NCBI GenBank assembly: GCA_030741175.1
Contig: JASLVT010000092.1
Coordinates: forward strand, 1 to 5,828
Source: Porticoccaceae bacterium
GTDB lineage: Bacteria; Pseudomonadota; Gammaproteobacteria; Pseudomonadales; Porticoccaceae
DNA length: 5,828 nucleotides
Direction of reading: 5' to 3'
The notes under the pieces are model-generated. The model saw only the letters and a list, made by a program, of their open reading frames with translations. It had not been told where the DNA came from and ran no database searches. Position numbers and translations under genes: made by a program. Below are positions 1-5,828 of this stretch, one piece after another (position 1 is the first letter of the stretch; the number at the start of each line of letters is the position of its first letter).

Positions 1-88
1 TACCACCACCGCCACCGCCGCCTCCACCACAGGCCTGCAGTAAAAGAGAACATGTTATCGCTAGAATGCTGTTTAATGGAGCGCGCAT
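1..88 (-). CDS. Lipoprotein precursor, N-terminal fragment (runs off left edge)
   Basis: The gene starts at ATG 88-86 and is still open at position 1, giving 29 complete codons. The visible protein is a type II (lipoprotein) signal peptide: Arg2, a hydrophobic stretch at about residues 5-17, then the lipobox LLQAC with the lipidated cysteine at residue 20. Nine consecutive glycines (21-29) follow, a flexible tether common after the lipobox in gammaproteobacterial lipoproteins. There is no Asp directly after the Cys, so outer-membrane sorting is the default expectation. An AAGGG ribosome binding site (98-102) sits 9 bases before the start. The gene lies on the same strand as phoU, 168 bases downstream, beyond a terminator-like hairpin, so it is probably a separate unit. 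The functional domain lies outside the window, so no role can be given. Confidence 0.72.
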   Translation of the reverse strand, partial: MRAPLNSILAITCSLLLQACGGGGGGGGG

Positions 89-94
89 GAATAA

Positions 95-146
95 TTACCC
101 TTAGCTGTCTATTTTTTATAGGTCGCAAGTATGTCAGCAAGGGTAA
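95..146 (-). promoter_or_regulatory. Inverted repeat burying the lipoprotein gene's ribosome binding site
   Basis: Read on the minus strand, the arm TTACCCTTGCTG (146-135) is complementary to CAGC-T-AAGGGTAA (107-95). This gives a 12-bp stem with one bulged base and a loop of about 27 bases. The 3' arm contains the whole AAGGG ribosome binding site (98-102) of the lipoprotein gene at 88. A transcript that starts upstream of 146, including readthrough from phoU, could therefore fold so that initiation is blocked. A transcript starting inside the loop would lack the 5' arm. The pairing is seen directly; the regulatory role is inference. The repeat could instead be a DNA operator flanking the TATAAA at 120-115. 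Confidence 0.45.
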
Positions 147-157
147 ATAACACTGTT

Positions 158-191
158 AATATACGATAAAAGGTAGGTTATCTGAGATCAA
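158..191 (-). promoter_or_regulatory. Candidate sigma-70 promoter for the lipoprotein gene
   Basis: On the minus strand TTGATC (191-186, 4 of 6 to consensus) is followed after 17 bases by TATCGT (168-163, 4 of 6), with an overlapping TATATT (163-158, 5 of 6). Initiation would fall near 150-157, just before the 5' arm of the ribosome-site hairpin. A second -10-like TATAAA occurs at 120-115, inside the hairpin loop, but no good -35 lies at the right distance. Both are weak, sequence-only calls. The rest of 89-256 shows no gene. Confidence 0.27.
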
Positions 192-218
192 TGGCGGATG
201 TTAATGAAGTCAACAATA

Positions 219-237
219 AGGGCGCCGAATGCGCCCT
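219..237 (-). terminator. Probable terminator after phoU
   Basis: On the minus strand AGGGCGC-ATTCG-GCGCCCT forms a 7-bp, nearly all GC stem with a 5-base loop, starting 19 bases after the phoU stop codon. The following bases, TATTGTTG, are only moderately T-rich, so termination may be partial. In the plus direction the hairpin is followed by A residues rather than T, so it is not a plus-strand terminator. It closes the pst-phoU transcription unit. Confidence 0.6.
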
Positions 238-256
238 GAAAAAACCGTCGAAAAGA

Positions 257-940
257 TTACTTCTGGTGACGGATGTCTTTGCCTTTAACTACAAACACAA
301 TCTGCTCACAAAGATTTTTGGCGTGATCGCCAATCCGCTCTAATGAGCGGACAACCCAAAGAATATTGATGGCACGGGTGATACTGCGAGGATCTTCCAT
401 CATATAGGTCACTAGTTCTCGCAAAGCGGTTTTGTAATCTAGATCAACTTGTTTATCTTCTTCTAGGGTGCGCATTGCTGCTTCAACATCAAATCGCGCA
501 AATGCATCTAACGCATTGGCCAATATACTGGAGACTGATTGGCCTAGGTGTCGCACTTCGGTGTAACCCTCGGAGGTACCGCCCTGCTCGGCCAGAATAA
601 CGGCATGATTGGCAATTTTTTTGGCCTCATCACCAATGCGCTCCAAGTCATTCACTGCTTTGGTGACCATCATAACCAAACGCAAGTCACTGGCCGCCGG
701 TTGCCGGCGGGCAATAATTAAAATACAGGCTTCATCGATATCCACCTCCATATCATCGACTCGCTGCTCTTCGGCAATCACTTCTTCCGCCAGCTTGCTA
801 TCCGCTTCACTGATGGCGCGAATGGCATTTTGTAGTTGCTGTTCTACTTTGCCGCCCATTTCCATTAAACGCGTGCGAATCTCTTCCAGCTCATCATCGA
901 ACTGCGTCATGATATGGTTTTCAAATGACATCTTAGCCAT
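257..940 (-). CDS. phoU: Phosphate transport/signalling regulator PhoU
   Basis: This 227-residue protein is close to the usual length of about 240. PhoU is a peripheral cytoplasmic protein that acts with the Pst transporter and PhoR to keep the Pho regulon off when phosphate is ample and to limit phosphate uptake. The sequence shows the two tandem three-helix PhoU repeats. Each carries the acidic metal-binding motif ERIGD, at residues 100-104 (followed by EAKKIANH) and 201-205 (followed by HAKNLCEQ). Other family hallmarks are MGGKVEQQL (28-36), ARRQPAASDLRLVM (77-90) and YMMEDPRSI (179-187). The start at 940 is supported by AAAGGGAG (954-947), whose GGGAG lies 6 bases upstream; this site overlaps the pstB stop codon, suggesting coupled translation. 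It is last in the operon, 12 bases after pstB. The C-terminal tail is about a dozen residues shorter than in E. coli. Confidence 0.97.
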   Translation of the reverse strand: MAKMSFENHIMTQFDDELEEIRTRLMEMGGKVEQQLQNAIRAISEADSKLAEEVIAEEQRVDDMEVDIDEACILIIARRQPAASDLRLVMMVTKAVNDLERIGDEAKKIANHAVILAEQGGTSEGYTEVRHLGQSVSSILANALDAFARFDVEAAMRTLEEDKQVDLDYKTALRELVTYMMEDPRSITRAINILWVVRSLERIGDHAKNLCEQIVFVVKGKDIRHQK

Positions 941-952
941 ACTAATCTCCCT

Positions 953-1837
953 TTAACCAAATCGACCGGTGATATAAGCCTCTGTGAGCTTATGCTCCGG
1001 CATGGTGAACACTTTTTCTGTGGGGTTTACTTCAACCAGTTTACCAAGATGGAAGTAGGCGGTGCGATTAGACACGCGCGCCGCTTGTTGCATACTGTGA
1101 GTCACAATAGCGATGGTAAAATTCTGGCTCAATTCTTCAATCAACTCTTCAATTTTTGCGGTGGCAATAGGGTCCAATGCGGAACAGGGTTCATCCATTA
1201 GGATCACTTCTGGGCTTACCGCAATAGCTCTGGCGATACACAGGCGCTGCTGCTGACCACCAGACAGGCCTGTGCCGGGCTGGTGCAAACGCTCTTTAAC
1301 CTCTTCCCACAAACTGGCTTTCTTCAGGCTGTTTTCTACAATCTCATCCAAATCGACTCGGGTATCTGCCAAGCCATGGATCTTTGGGCCATAGGCCACA
1401 TTTTCATAAATGGACTTGGGGAATGGATTGGGCTTTTGAAAGACCATACCCACTCGGGCACGCAATTCAACCACATCCAGTGATGGCGAGTAGAGGTTTT
1501 CACCGTCCATACAAATCTCACCCTCCACGCGACAGCCCTCGACGGTATCGTTCATCCGGTTGAGAGTGCGCAAAAACGTCGACTTGCCGCAACCTGAAGG
1601 ACCAATCATGGCAATTACTTCATTTTGGGCAATATCAATACTGACATCATGGATCGCCTGCTTGTCGCCATAGAACACATTGATATTGCGCATGGTCATT
1701 TTAGCCTTGTCAGTAAAACTCTGGCCAACGGTCGCTTCTCCTTCATCGACCTGAAGAGGCTGATCCACGGCTACTTTTTTTGCTTTTACGCCAGCGGCTT
1801 TTTTTGGCTTTTTTGCAACTGTCGCTGCTTTGGTCAT
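953..1837 (-). CDS. pstB: Phosphate ABC transporter ATP-binding protein PstB
   Basis: PstB is the cytoplasmic ATPase that powers phosphate import through PstC/PstA (phosphate-importing ATPase, EC 7.3.2.1). All ABC motifs are intact: A-loop Tyr56, Walker [10 protein letters not shown] (79-87), Q-loop Gln134 in VFQKPNPFP, signature LSGGQQQR (191-198), Walker B VILMDEP (211-217) with catalytic Glu216, D-loop SALD (219-222) and H-loop His247. At 294 residues it is about 37 longer than E. coli PstB. The excess is an N-terminal leader of about 45 residues rich in Lys, Ala and Val (residues 2-24), then an acidic stretch. The start at 1837 is preferred because AAAGGA (1850-1845) lies 7 bases upstream, directly after the pstA stop. 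An internal ATG at residue 47, with AAGG 5 bases before it, would give a protein of usual length and cannot be excluded. Confidence 0.97.
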   Translation of the reverse strand: MTKAATVAKKPKKAAGVKAKKVAVDQPLQVDEGEATVGQSFTDKAKMTMRNINVFYGDKQAIHDVSIDIAQNEVIAMIGPSGCGKSTFLRTLNRMNDTVEGCRVEGEICMDGENLYSPSLDVVELRARVGMVFQKPNPFPKSIYENVAYGPKIHGLADTRVDLDEIVENSLKKASLWEEVKERLHQPGTGLSGGQQQRLCIARAIAVSPEVILMDEPCSALDPIATAKIEELIEELSQNFTIAIVTHSMQQAARVSNRTAYFHLGKLVEVNPTEKVFTMPEHKLTEAYITGRFG

Positions 1838-1844
1838 AGTCTGG

Positions 1845-1850
1845 TCCTTT
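1845..1850 (-). promoter_or_regulatory. Ribosome binding site of pstB (supports the long start)
   Basis: AAAGGA lies immediately after the pstA TAG stop (1853-1851) and 7 bases before the ATG at 1837. This favours the upstream start and thus the lysine-rich N-terminal extension of PstB. Confidence 0.65.
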
Positions 1851-3131
1851 CTACCAACGGCGTTCTAAACGCTTTCTCAGCCACACGGCTGTTGTATTCA
1901 TAACGATCAAGAAACTCAGCAACACCATAATAGCCGCCGAGGTTTTTTCAATAAAGGCACGCTCTGGGCTATCGGCCCAGAGAAAAATTTGTACTGGCAA
2001 TACAGTCGCCGGATCAGTAAAGCCCGCGGGAATATCCACAATAAAGGCCACCATACCAATCATCAATAGCGGTGCGGTCTCACCCAATGCCTGCGCCATA
2101 CCAATAATGGCGCCCGTAAGCATACCTGGCAACGCCAATGGCAATACATGGTGTAACACCATTTGATATTTGGATGCGCCCATGCCCAGTGCCGCTTCAC
2201 GTATGGAGGGCGGCACCGACTTAATCGCCGCGCGGCTGGTGATAATAATGGTGGGCAAGGTCATTAGGGTCAGCACCAAACCCCCAACAATCGGTACCGA
2301 TCGCGGCACATGGAAAAAATTAATAAAGATGGCCAAGCCCAGCAAACCAAAAATAATCGAGGGTACGGCGGCCAAATTATTGATATTGACCTCAATAAAA
2401 TCGGTCCAGCGGTTTTTTGGCGCAAACTCTTCCAAGTATATCGCCGCAGAAACGCCGATGGGGAAGGACAGTAGCAATGTCAGGATCAGGGTAAATAATG
2501 AGCCCATAATCGCACCGCGGATACCGGCCTGCTCTGGCTCGCGGGAGTCACCGCGAGTAAACAGATTACTGTTAAATTGCAGACGGATATTACCCTCATT
2601 GTGTAGCTGATCGATCCACGCCATTTGCTTGTCAGACATTCTGGCGGCGTAGGGCTCGCCATCAAGCCAGCTCTTGTAATAGGTGTCTATATCATCATCA
2701 GCGAGAATCCATATACGCTCTTTTTCGCCCAATAACAGAGGGTTAGCTACCAATCGGTCTTTCAAATCAAAGCCCGCACCATTGCTTAACAAACCATATA
2801 GCTTGCGCTTATCGCGGCGTCCAGAAACATCGGTAAACTTCGCCCGCAGAGCGGCTTTTGGAATTGCCCCCCAGTTGCCATCTTGCAACTGTGCCGGATC
2901 GGTCAGATTGGTAACACCGATAAGCCCCTGATCATATTCGACCTCGAGCTGAATATAAGTCACCCGAAAGGCGCCGTGGCCTTTACTGATAATATCGGTA
3001 AATAGCATCATTACTGCGGCTAAACCAATCAAGATCGCGATGCGCCCATACCAACGAAATCTTGTTTCGGCGCGCTTGCGTTTGGTCAACGAGTGTTGAA
3101 TTTTCTGCACATTATTCATTGGTTTACTCAT
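1851..3131 (-). CDS. pstA: Phosphate ABC transporter permease PstA, with periplasmic insert (DUF3333-like)
   Basis: PstA is one of the two inner-membrane permease subunits that form the phosphate channel with PstC. At 426 residues it is much longer than E. coli PstA (about 296). A basic cytoplasmic N-terminus (1-29) precedes TM1 (about 30-48). A hydrophilic region of about 155 residues (49-205) follows, then the core permease with TMs near 207-232, 251-273, 280-298, 333-361 and 397-417. The EAA loop that contacts PstB is EAALGMGAS...LPLALPG (312-336). The extra region matches in position and size the N-terminal domain known as DUF3333 in many proteobacterial PstA proteins; this assignment is from memory, not a search. 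By topology it should be periplasmic, facing PstS. The start overlaps the end of pstC by 8 bases (ATGAGTAA), so translation is likely coupled; only a weak GAGAG precedes it. Confidence 0.96.
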   Translation of the reverse strand: MSKPMNNVQKIQHSLTKRKRAETRFRWYGRIAILIGLAAVMMLFTDIISKGHGAFRVTYIQLEVEYDQGLIGVTNLTDPAQLQDGNWGAIPKAALRAKFTDVSGRRDKRKLYGLLSNGAGFDLKDRLVANPLLLGEKERIWILADDDIDTYYKSWLDGEPYAARMSDKQMAWIDQLHNEGNIRLQFNSNLFTRGDSREPEQAGIRGAIMGSLFTLILTLLLSFPIGVSAAIYLEEFAPKNRWTDFIEVNINNLAAVPSIIFGLLGLAIFINFFHVPRSVPIVGGLVLTLMTLPTIIITSRAAIKSVPPSIREAALGMGASKYQMVLHHVLPLALPGMLTGAIIGMAQALGETAPLLMIGMVAFIVDIPAGFTDPATVLPVQIFLWADSPERAFIEKTSAAIMVLLSFLIVMNTTAVWLRKRLERRW

Positions 3132-4512
3132 ACTGCTCTCGATACTTTTTCACAATATGCAAAGCGAAAATATTTAATAATAGGGTGACCGTAAACAACA
3201 TCAGCCCCAATGCGAAAGCGGCTAATGTCTTAGGGCTATCAAACTCCTGATCACCGGTTAACAAGGTGACAATTTGCACCGTTACCGTGGTCACCGACTC
3301 GAGCGGGTTAGCAGTTAATTTAGCCGCCATGCCAGCCGCCATTACCACGATCATGGTTTCACCAATGGCTCGCGAAACCGCCAACATAATGCCGCCGACA
3401 ATACCGGGCAGGGCAGCCGGAATAATCACACGCCTCACTGTTTCAGAATGGGTGGCACCCATGGCCAGTGAACCATCGCGCATGGACTGCGGCACGGCGG
3501 TAATCACATCGTCGGCCAGCGAGGAGATAAAAGGAATAATCATAATACCCATCACGCCCCCCGCTGCCAGCGCGCTTTCGGAGGACACCGATAAACCAAA
3601 ACTGGTGCCGAGATCGCGTATAAACGGGGCGACAGTAAGTGCGGCAAAGAAACCGTATACCACTGTGGGTATACCCGCCAACACCTCAAGGGTTGGCTTG
3701 GCAACAGCACGCACCGACTTGCTGGCATATTCAGCTAAATAAATCGCCGACATCAGTCCGATAGGCACCGCCACGACCATGGCAACCGCCGACACCAATA
3801 GCGTTCCCACAAACAGTGGCACCGCACCAAAACTACCAGATGATCCCACCTGATCTTCGCGGATTGCCGTTTGCGGGCTCCATTCCAAGCCAAAAATAAA
3901 CTCATGGGCAGGTACAGACCGAAAAAACTGCAGTGATTCAAACAAGACTGAGAGCACAATACCCAGGGTGGTAAAGATAGCCAGACAGGCACAGGCGAGC
4001 AGCAGGTTCTGCATGACTTTTTCGACTACTGGTCGCGCCCTGAATGCCGGATCTATTTTTGATGATCCTAAAAATAGCCCTGCCATTGTCAGGCATAGCA
4101 TCAGTGCAGTGAGAGACCATTGCGACATTGTCTGTAGTCGGCTCATATAGTCAGCTGCAATCAGTAGCTCGGGGCTTTGACCACGAGAACTGAGGATGCC
4201 CTCGGCAATATTGCTGATCTTATTAAGTTGCAGGTTATAGGTAGCAAGGCTGTCGTCGGCTAACTGATCACTGATCGACCCCATTACCAAACTGTTGATC
4301 AGTGGCTCATCAAATATCATCCACAAACAGAGCAATATCGTTGACGGCAGTGCACACCAGAGCGCGGTATAGGCCCCATAATAGGAGGGTAGCGAATGAA
4401 GATTTCGAATACCGCCTAAAGGCTTGGCCATTGCCAACGAACGACCACGGCCAATGTAGAAGGCAAAAATGCCCAAGGCAAGAATCAGTATTAAAATATT
4501 AGTAGCTTGCAT
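3124..4512 (-). CDS. pstC: Phosphate ABC transporter permease PstC, with extended N-terminus (DUF3708-like)
   Basis: PstC is the partner permease of PstA. At 462 residues it exceeds E. coli PstC (about 319) by an N-terminal region with three extra predicted membrane segments (about 5-20, 48-67, 133-149) and a polar loop at 68-132. The core has TMs near 168-192, 232-260, 274-297, 316-337, 368-396 and 430-453. Its EAA-like loop is RDGSLAMGATHSE...IPAALPG (345-370). Basic residues at 22-36 and 152-165 fit a cytoplasmic side, which places the N-terminus and the 68-132 loop in the periplasm. The extension corresponds to the region called DUF3708 in long PstC proteins (from memory). The start at 4512 is the best ATG, but the nearest Shine-Dalgarno, AAGGA (4531-4527), is 14 bases away, which is unusually far and may mean weak initiation. 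It ends inside the pstA start. Confidence 0.95.
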   Translation of the reverse strand: MQATNILILILALGIFAFYIGRGRSLAMAKPLGGIRNLHSLPSYYGAYTALWCALPSTILLCLWMIFDEPLINSLVMGSISDQLADDSLATYNLQLNKISNIAEGILSSRGQSPELLIAADYMSRLQTMSQWSLTALMLCLTMAGLFLGSSKIDPAFRARPVVEKVMQNLLLACACLAIFTTLGIVLSVLFESLQFFRSVPAHEFIFGLEWSPQTAIREDQVGSSGSFGAVPLFVGTLLVSAVAMVVAVPIGLMSAIYLAEYASKSVRAVAKPTLEVLAGIPTVVYGFFAALTVAPFIRDLGTSFGLSVSSESALAAGGVMGIMIIPFISSLADDVITAVPQSMRDGSLAMGATHSETVRRVIIPAALPGIVGGIMLAVSRAIGETMIVVMAAGMAAKLTANPLESVTTVTVQIVTLLTGDQEFDSPKTLAAFALGLMLFTVTLLLNIFALHIVKKYREQYE

Positions 4513-4526
4513 AAAGGCTAAAACAA

Positions 4527-4531
4527 TCCTT
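4527..4531 (-). promoter_or_regulatory. Distant ribosome binding site of pstC
   Basis: AAGGA on the minus strand lies 14 bases before the pstC ATG (4512-4510), against the usual 5-9. No closer purine-rich site and no alternative ATG upstream in frame is visible. It sits directly after the T-rich tail of the preceding stem-loop, so ribosome access and termination could affect each other. Confidence 0.4.
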
Positions 4532-4543
4532 GAAACAATAAAA

Positions 4544-4568
4544 CAACCCGGCTCAGAGAACCGGGCTG
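4544..4568 (-). terminator. Intercistronic stem-loop between pstS and pstC (partial terminator or mRNA stabiliser)
   Basis: On the minus strand CAGCCCGG (4568-4561) pairs with CCGGGTTG (4551-4544), with one G-T pair. The stem can extend inward through TTC/GAG to leave a 3-base TCT loop, giving about 11 bp. A T-rich tail, TTTTATTGTTTC (4543-4532), follows. It begins 21 bases after the pstS stop codon. Such a structure fits partial termination or protection of the pstS 3' end, so that the binding protein is made in excess over the membrane and ATPase subunits, a known need of periplasmic ABC systems. Some readthrough is expected because no clear promoter for pstC is seen in the 77-base gap. Confidence 0.75.
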
Positions 4569-4589
4569 CATAGTGACAATATCAGCGCA

Positions 4590-5648
4590 TTATTTCAATG
4601 CTTCATTGCCTGTCATTGGCGTCAGTGATCTGGTGCTTTCTGCCATCGCACGACGCTCTTTATCTGGCAGGGGGATCATACCCTTTTCTGCCAAATAGCC
4701 ATCTTCACCCCAGGCTCTCTCACTGGTGAACTCGTTGAGGTAGCCTTTGATACCGGGCACCACACCAACATGGGCTTTTTTCACATAAAAGTACAGTGGA
4801 CGAGAAATTGGGTAAGACTTATCGGCGATTGAATCAAAGGTGGGTTCAACCGCTTCAATGGTTGCCCCTTGCACCTTATCAGCGTTCTGATCGAGGAAAC
4901 TAAAACCAAATACACCCATTGCCGCAGGATTAGCCTGCAATTTCTGGACAATCAAATTATCGTTTTCACCCACCTCAATATATTTACCATCTTCACGAAT
5001 GGTATGACACAACGCTTTATAGGCACTCTTATTGGTTTTCTTTAACGCTTTGATCCAACCAATCTGCTTACAACCCCCTTCTAGACCCAACTCGGCAAAG
5101 GCATCACGGGTACCTGAGGTGGGTGGAGGGCCCATTACTTCAATAGCGGTATTGGGCAATGCTGGATTAACCTCTTGCCAGGTATTGTAGGGGTTATCGA
5201 TTAACTCACCCTCAACCGCGGCAGGCACTTTTGCCGCCAGTGCGAGAAAGATATCTTTGCGGCTTAAAGCGATTGGTGTTGCATCAACCGAGTTGGCTAT
5301 GACAATACCGTCGTAACCGACTTGGACTTCGATAATGTCATTAACACCATTGGTCTGACATTTTTTAAACTCAGACATTTTGATGCGGCGTGATGCATTA
5401 GTGATATCTGGGTAATTGGTGCCTACACCAGAACAGAATAACTTCATACCACCACCAGAACCTGTCGATTCAATTTTGGGTGTTGGCTTGCCGCTTGAAC
5501 GACCATAGCGCTCGGCGACAACTGTTGAAAAAGGATATACCGTTGAAGAACCAACCACTTCAATGCTATTGCGAGCCATTGCCGTAGATGTTGCCATAAG
5601 AGTTGCCACAGTAAACAACAGGGCCGAGATACTAGTACGTTGGGTCAT
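4590..5648 (-). CDS. pstS: Periplasmic phosphate-binding protein PstS
   Basis: This 352-residue precursor is the substrate-binding component of the Pst transporter; it captures inorganic phosphate and delivers it to PstC/PstA. A Sec signal peptide covers residues 1-25 (hydrophobic about 7-19, cleavage after AMA). Phosphate-site elements follow: GSSTVYPF (33-40), ESTGSGGGMKLFCSG (60-74), DITNASRRI (81-89) and TSGTRDAF (177-184). GYDGIVIA (111-118) and the C-terminal Asn/Phe-rich region are also typical of the PBP-like-2 type found in proteobacteria. Four cysteines (72, 97, 193, 214) could form two periplasmic disulfides; this pairing is inference. No lipobox cysteine is present, so the protein should be soluble. 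The ATG at 5648 is chosen over the upstream in-frame TTG at 5660 because that codon overlaps the GGAGG ribosome binding site. It is first in the operon and preceded by a Pho box. Confidence 0.97.
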   Translation of the reverse strand: MTQRTSISALLFTVATLMATSTAMARNSIEVVGSSTVYPFSTVVAERYGRSSGKPTPKIESTGSGGGMKLFCSGVGTNYPDITNASRRIKMSEFKKCQTNGVNDIIEVQVGYDGIVIANSVDATPIALSRKDIFLALAAKVPAAVEGELIDNPYNTWQEVNPALPNTAIEVMGPPPTSGTRDAFAELGLEGGCKQIGWIKALKKTNKSAYKALCHTIREDGKYIEVGENDNLIVQKLQANPAAMGVFGFSFLDQNADKVQGATIEAVEPTFDSIADKSYPISRPLYFYVKKAHVGVVPGIKGYLNEFTSERAWGEDGYLAEKGMIPLPDKERRAMAESTRSLTPMTGNEALK

Positions 5649-5653
5649 GTAAA

Positions 5654-5658
5654 CCTCC
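5654..5658 (-). promoter_or_regulatory. Ribosome binding site of pstS (decides the start)
   Basis: A perfect GGAGG on the minus strand lies 5 bases before the ATG at 5648. It shows that the in-frame TTG at 5660 is not the start, since that codon would fall at the edge of the Shine-Dalgarno itself. Confidence 0.85.
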
Positions 5659-5712
5659 AAAAATCAGGCACGGTTAAGTGCAATCAGTTGATGCTATTTT
5701 TGCTGTCCGATC

Positions 5713-5746
5713 ACTGTAGTGAAGTTATATGACAGAAATATGACAA
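5713..5746 (-). promoter_or_regulatory. PhoB-dependent promoter of the pst operon (Pho box plus -10)
   Basis: On the minus strand TTGTCAT-ATTT-CTGTCAT (5746-5729) matches the two-direct-repeat Pho box (7-4-7 arrangement, consensus half-site CTGTCAT) with one mismatch. Ten bases after it is TACAGT (5718-5713, 4 of 6 to the sigma-70 -10). This is the expected layout where PhoB replaces the -35 contact. Initiation would be near 5705, giving a leader of about 57 bases before pstS. It implies induction of the operon under phosphate limitation through PhoR/PhoB. Confidence 0.85.
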
Positions 5747-5783
5747 TGCTTGCACCTGAGCGAAAATTAAGGGTTAGTCTGAG

Positions 5784-5817
5784 CTGTCATATTACTGTCA
5801 TAATTGGACCCTACTAT
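5784..5817 (+). promoter_or_regulatory. Divergent Pho box and -10, driving a gene beyond the right edge
   Basis: On the plus strand CTGTCAT-ATTA-CTGTCAT (5784-5801) has both half-sites perfect. It is followed after 10 bases by TACTAT (5812-5817, 4 of 6 to TATAAT), the same geometry as the pstS promoter. Initiation would fall near 5824-5826, at the window end. The orientation predicts a phosphate-starvation-induced gene read rightwards from outside the window; its identity is unknown. The box could also help PhoB bind cooperatively at pstS, since the two boxes' centres are 55 bases apart. Confidence 0.75.
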
Positions 5818-5828
5818 TTTTCTGAGTA

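Noticed and set aside
609..956. Plus-strand open frame of 115 codons opposite phoU
   Set aside because: Serine/isoleucine-rich low-complexity translation fully antisense to a clear phoU; no recognisable domain.
1787..1812. A-AAA-AAG heptamer (codons 9-10 of pstB), in the frame used by the dnaX -1 frameshift signal, plus further A7 runs
   Set aside because: The -1 frame reaches a TGA after about 22 codons and gives no sensible product. Lysine-rich coding naturally creates such runs, and no clear downstream stimulatory hairpin was seen.
1842..1856. Small hairpin TGGT/ACCA with the pstB ribosome site in its loop
   Set aside because: A stem of only 4 bp is too weak to mean much, and an exposed ribosome site in a loop needs no special explanation.
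2170..2610. Plus-strand open frame of 146 codons opposite pstA
   Set aside because: It lies antisense to the conserved permease core, has no membrane segment or motif, and follows from the codon use of pstA.
3266..3742. Plus-strand open frame of 158 codons opposite pstC
   Set aside because: Thr/Ala/Ile-rich shadow of the permease core with no independent support.
5649..5660. Upstream in-frame TTG start for pstS
   Set aside because: It overlaps the GGAGG site of the ATG at 5648, and the signal peptide is well formed from the ATG.
1..5828. A novel defence, mobile or CRISPR-type system
   Set aside because: Nearly all the sequence is explained by one intact pst-phoU operon. No transposase, direct-repeat array, integrase, toxin-antitoxin pair or tRNA was found on either strand.

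Overview
The window carries a complete phosphate-specific transport operon, pstS-pstC-pstA-pstB-phoU, read right to left on the minus strand. It also holds the operon's promoter region at the right edge and the first 29 codons of a lipoprotein gene at the left edge. Base composition is near 50% GC. Gene order, PhoB-type boxes, PstC and PstA with extra N-terminal parts, and a canonical lipobox all point to a Gram-negative proteobacterium, most likely a gammaproteobacterium (possibly a marine one). The exact genus cannot be read from the sequence.

Layout from the promoter leftwards: positions 5661-5828 hold two good Pho boxes in opposite orientations. One (5729-5746, minus) drives pstS. The other (5784-5801, plus) points out of the window towards a gene that is not visible. 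pstS (5648-4590) is followed by a strong stem-loop with a T-rich tail in the 77-base gap before pstC. pstC and pstA overlap by 8 bases, pstA and pstB are 13 bases apart, and pstB and phoU are 12 bases apart, so these four genes look translationally linked. A short GC-rich hairpin lies about 20 bases after phoU.

Function: PstS binds inorganic phosphate in the periplasm, PstC and PstA form the membrane channel, PstB is the ATPase, and PhoU links transporter state to PhoR/PhoB signalling and restrains uptake. phoB and phoR are not in the window.

Positions 89-256 hold the phoU terminator, weak promoter-like elements and an inverted repeat. If transcribed, the repeat would bury the ribosome binding site of the downstream lipoprotein gene. 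The operon itself is ordinary. The points worth a second look are that hairpin, the mirror-image Pho boxes, the periplasmic additions in PstC and PstA, the pstS/pstC stem-loop, and the lysine-rich PstB leader. No mobile element, CRISPR array, tRNA or rRNA was seen.
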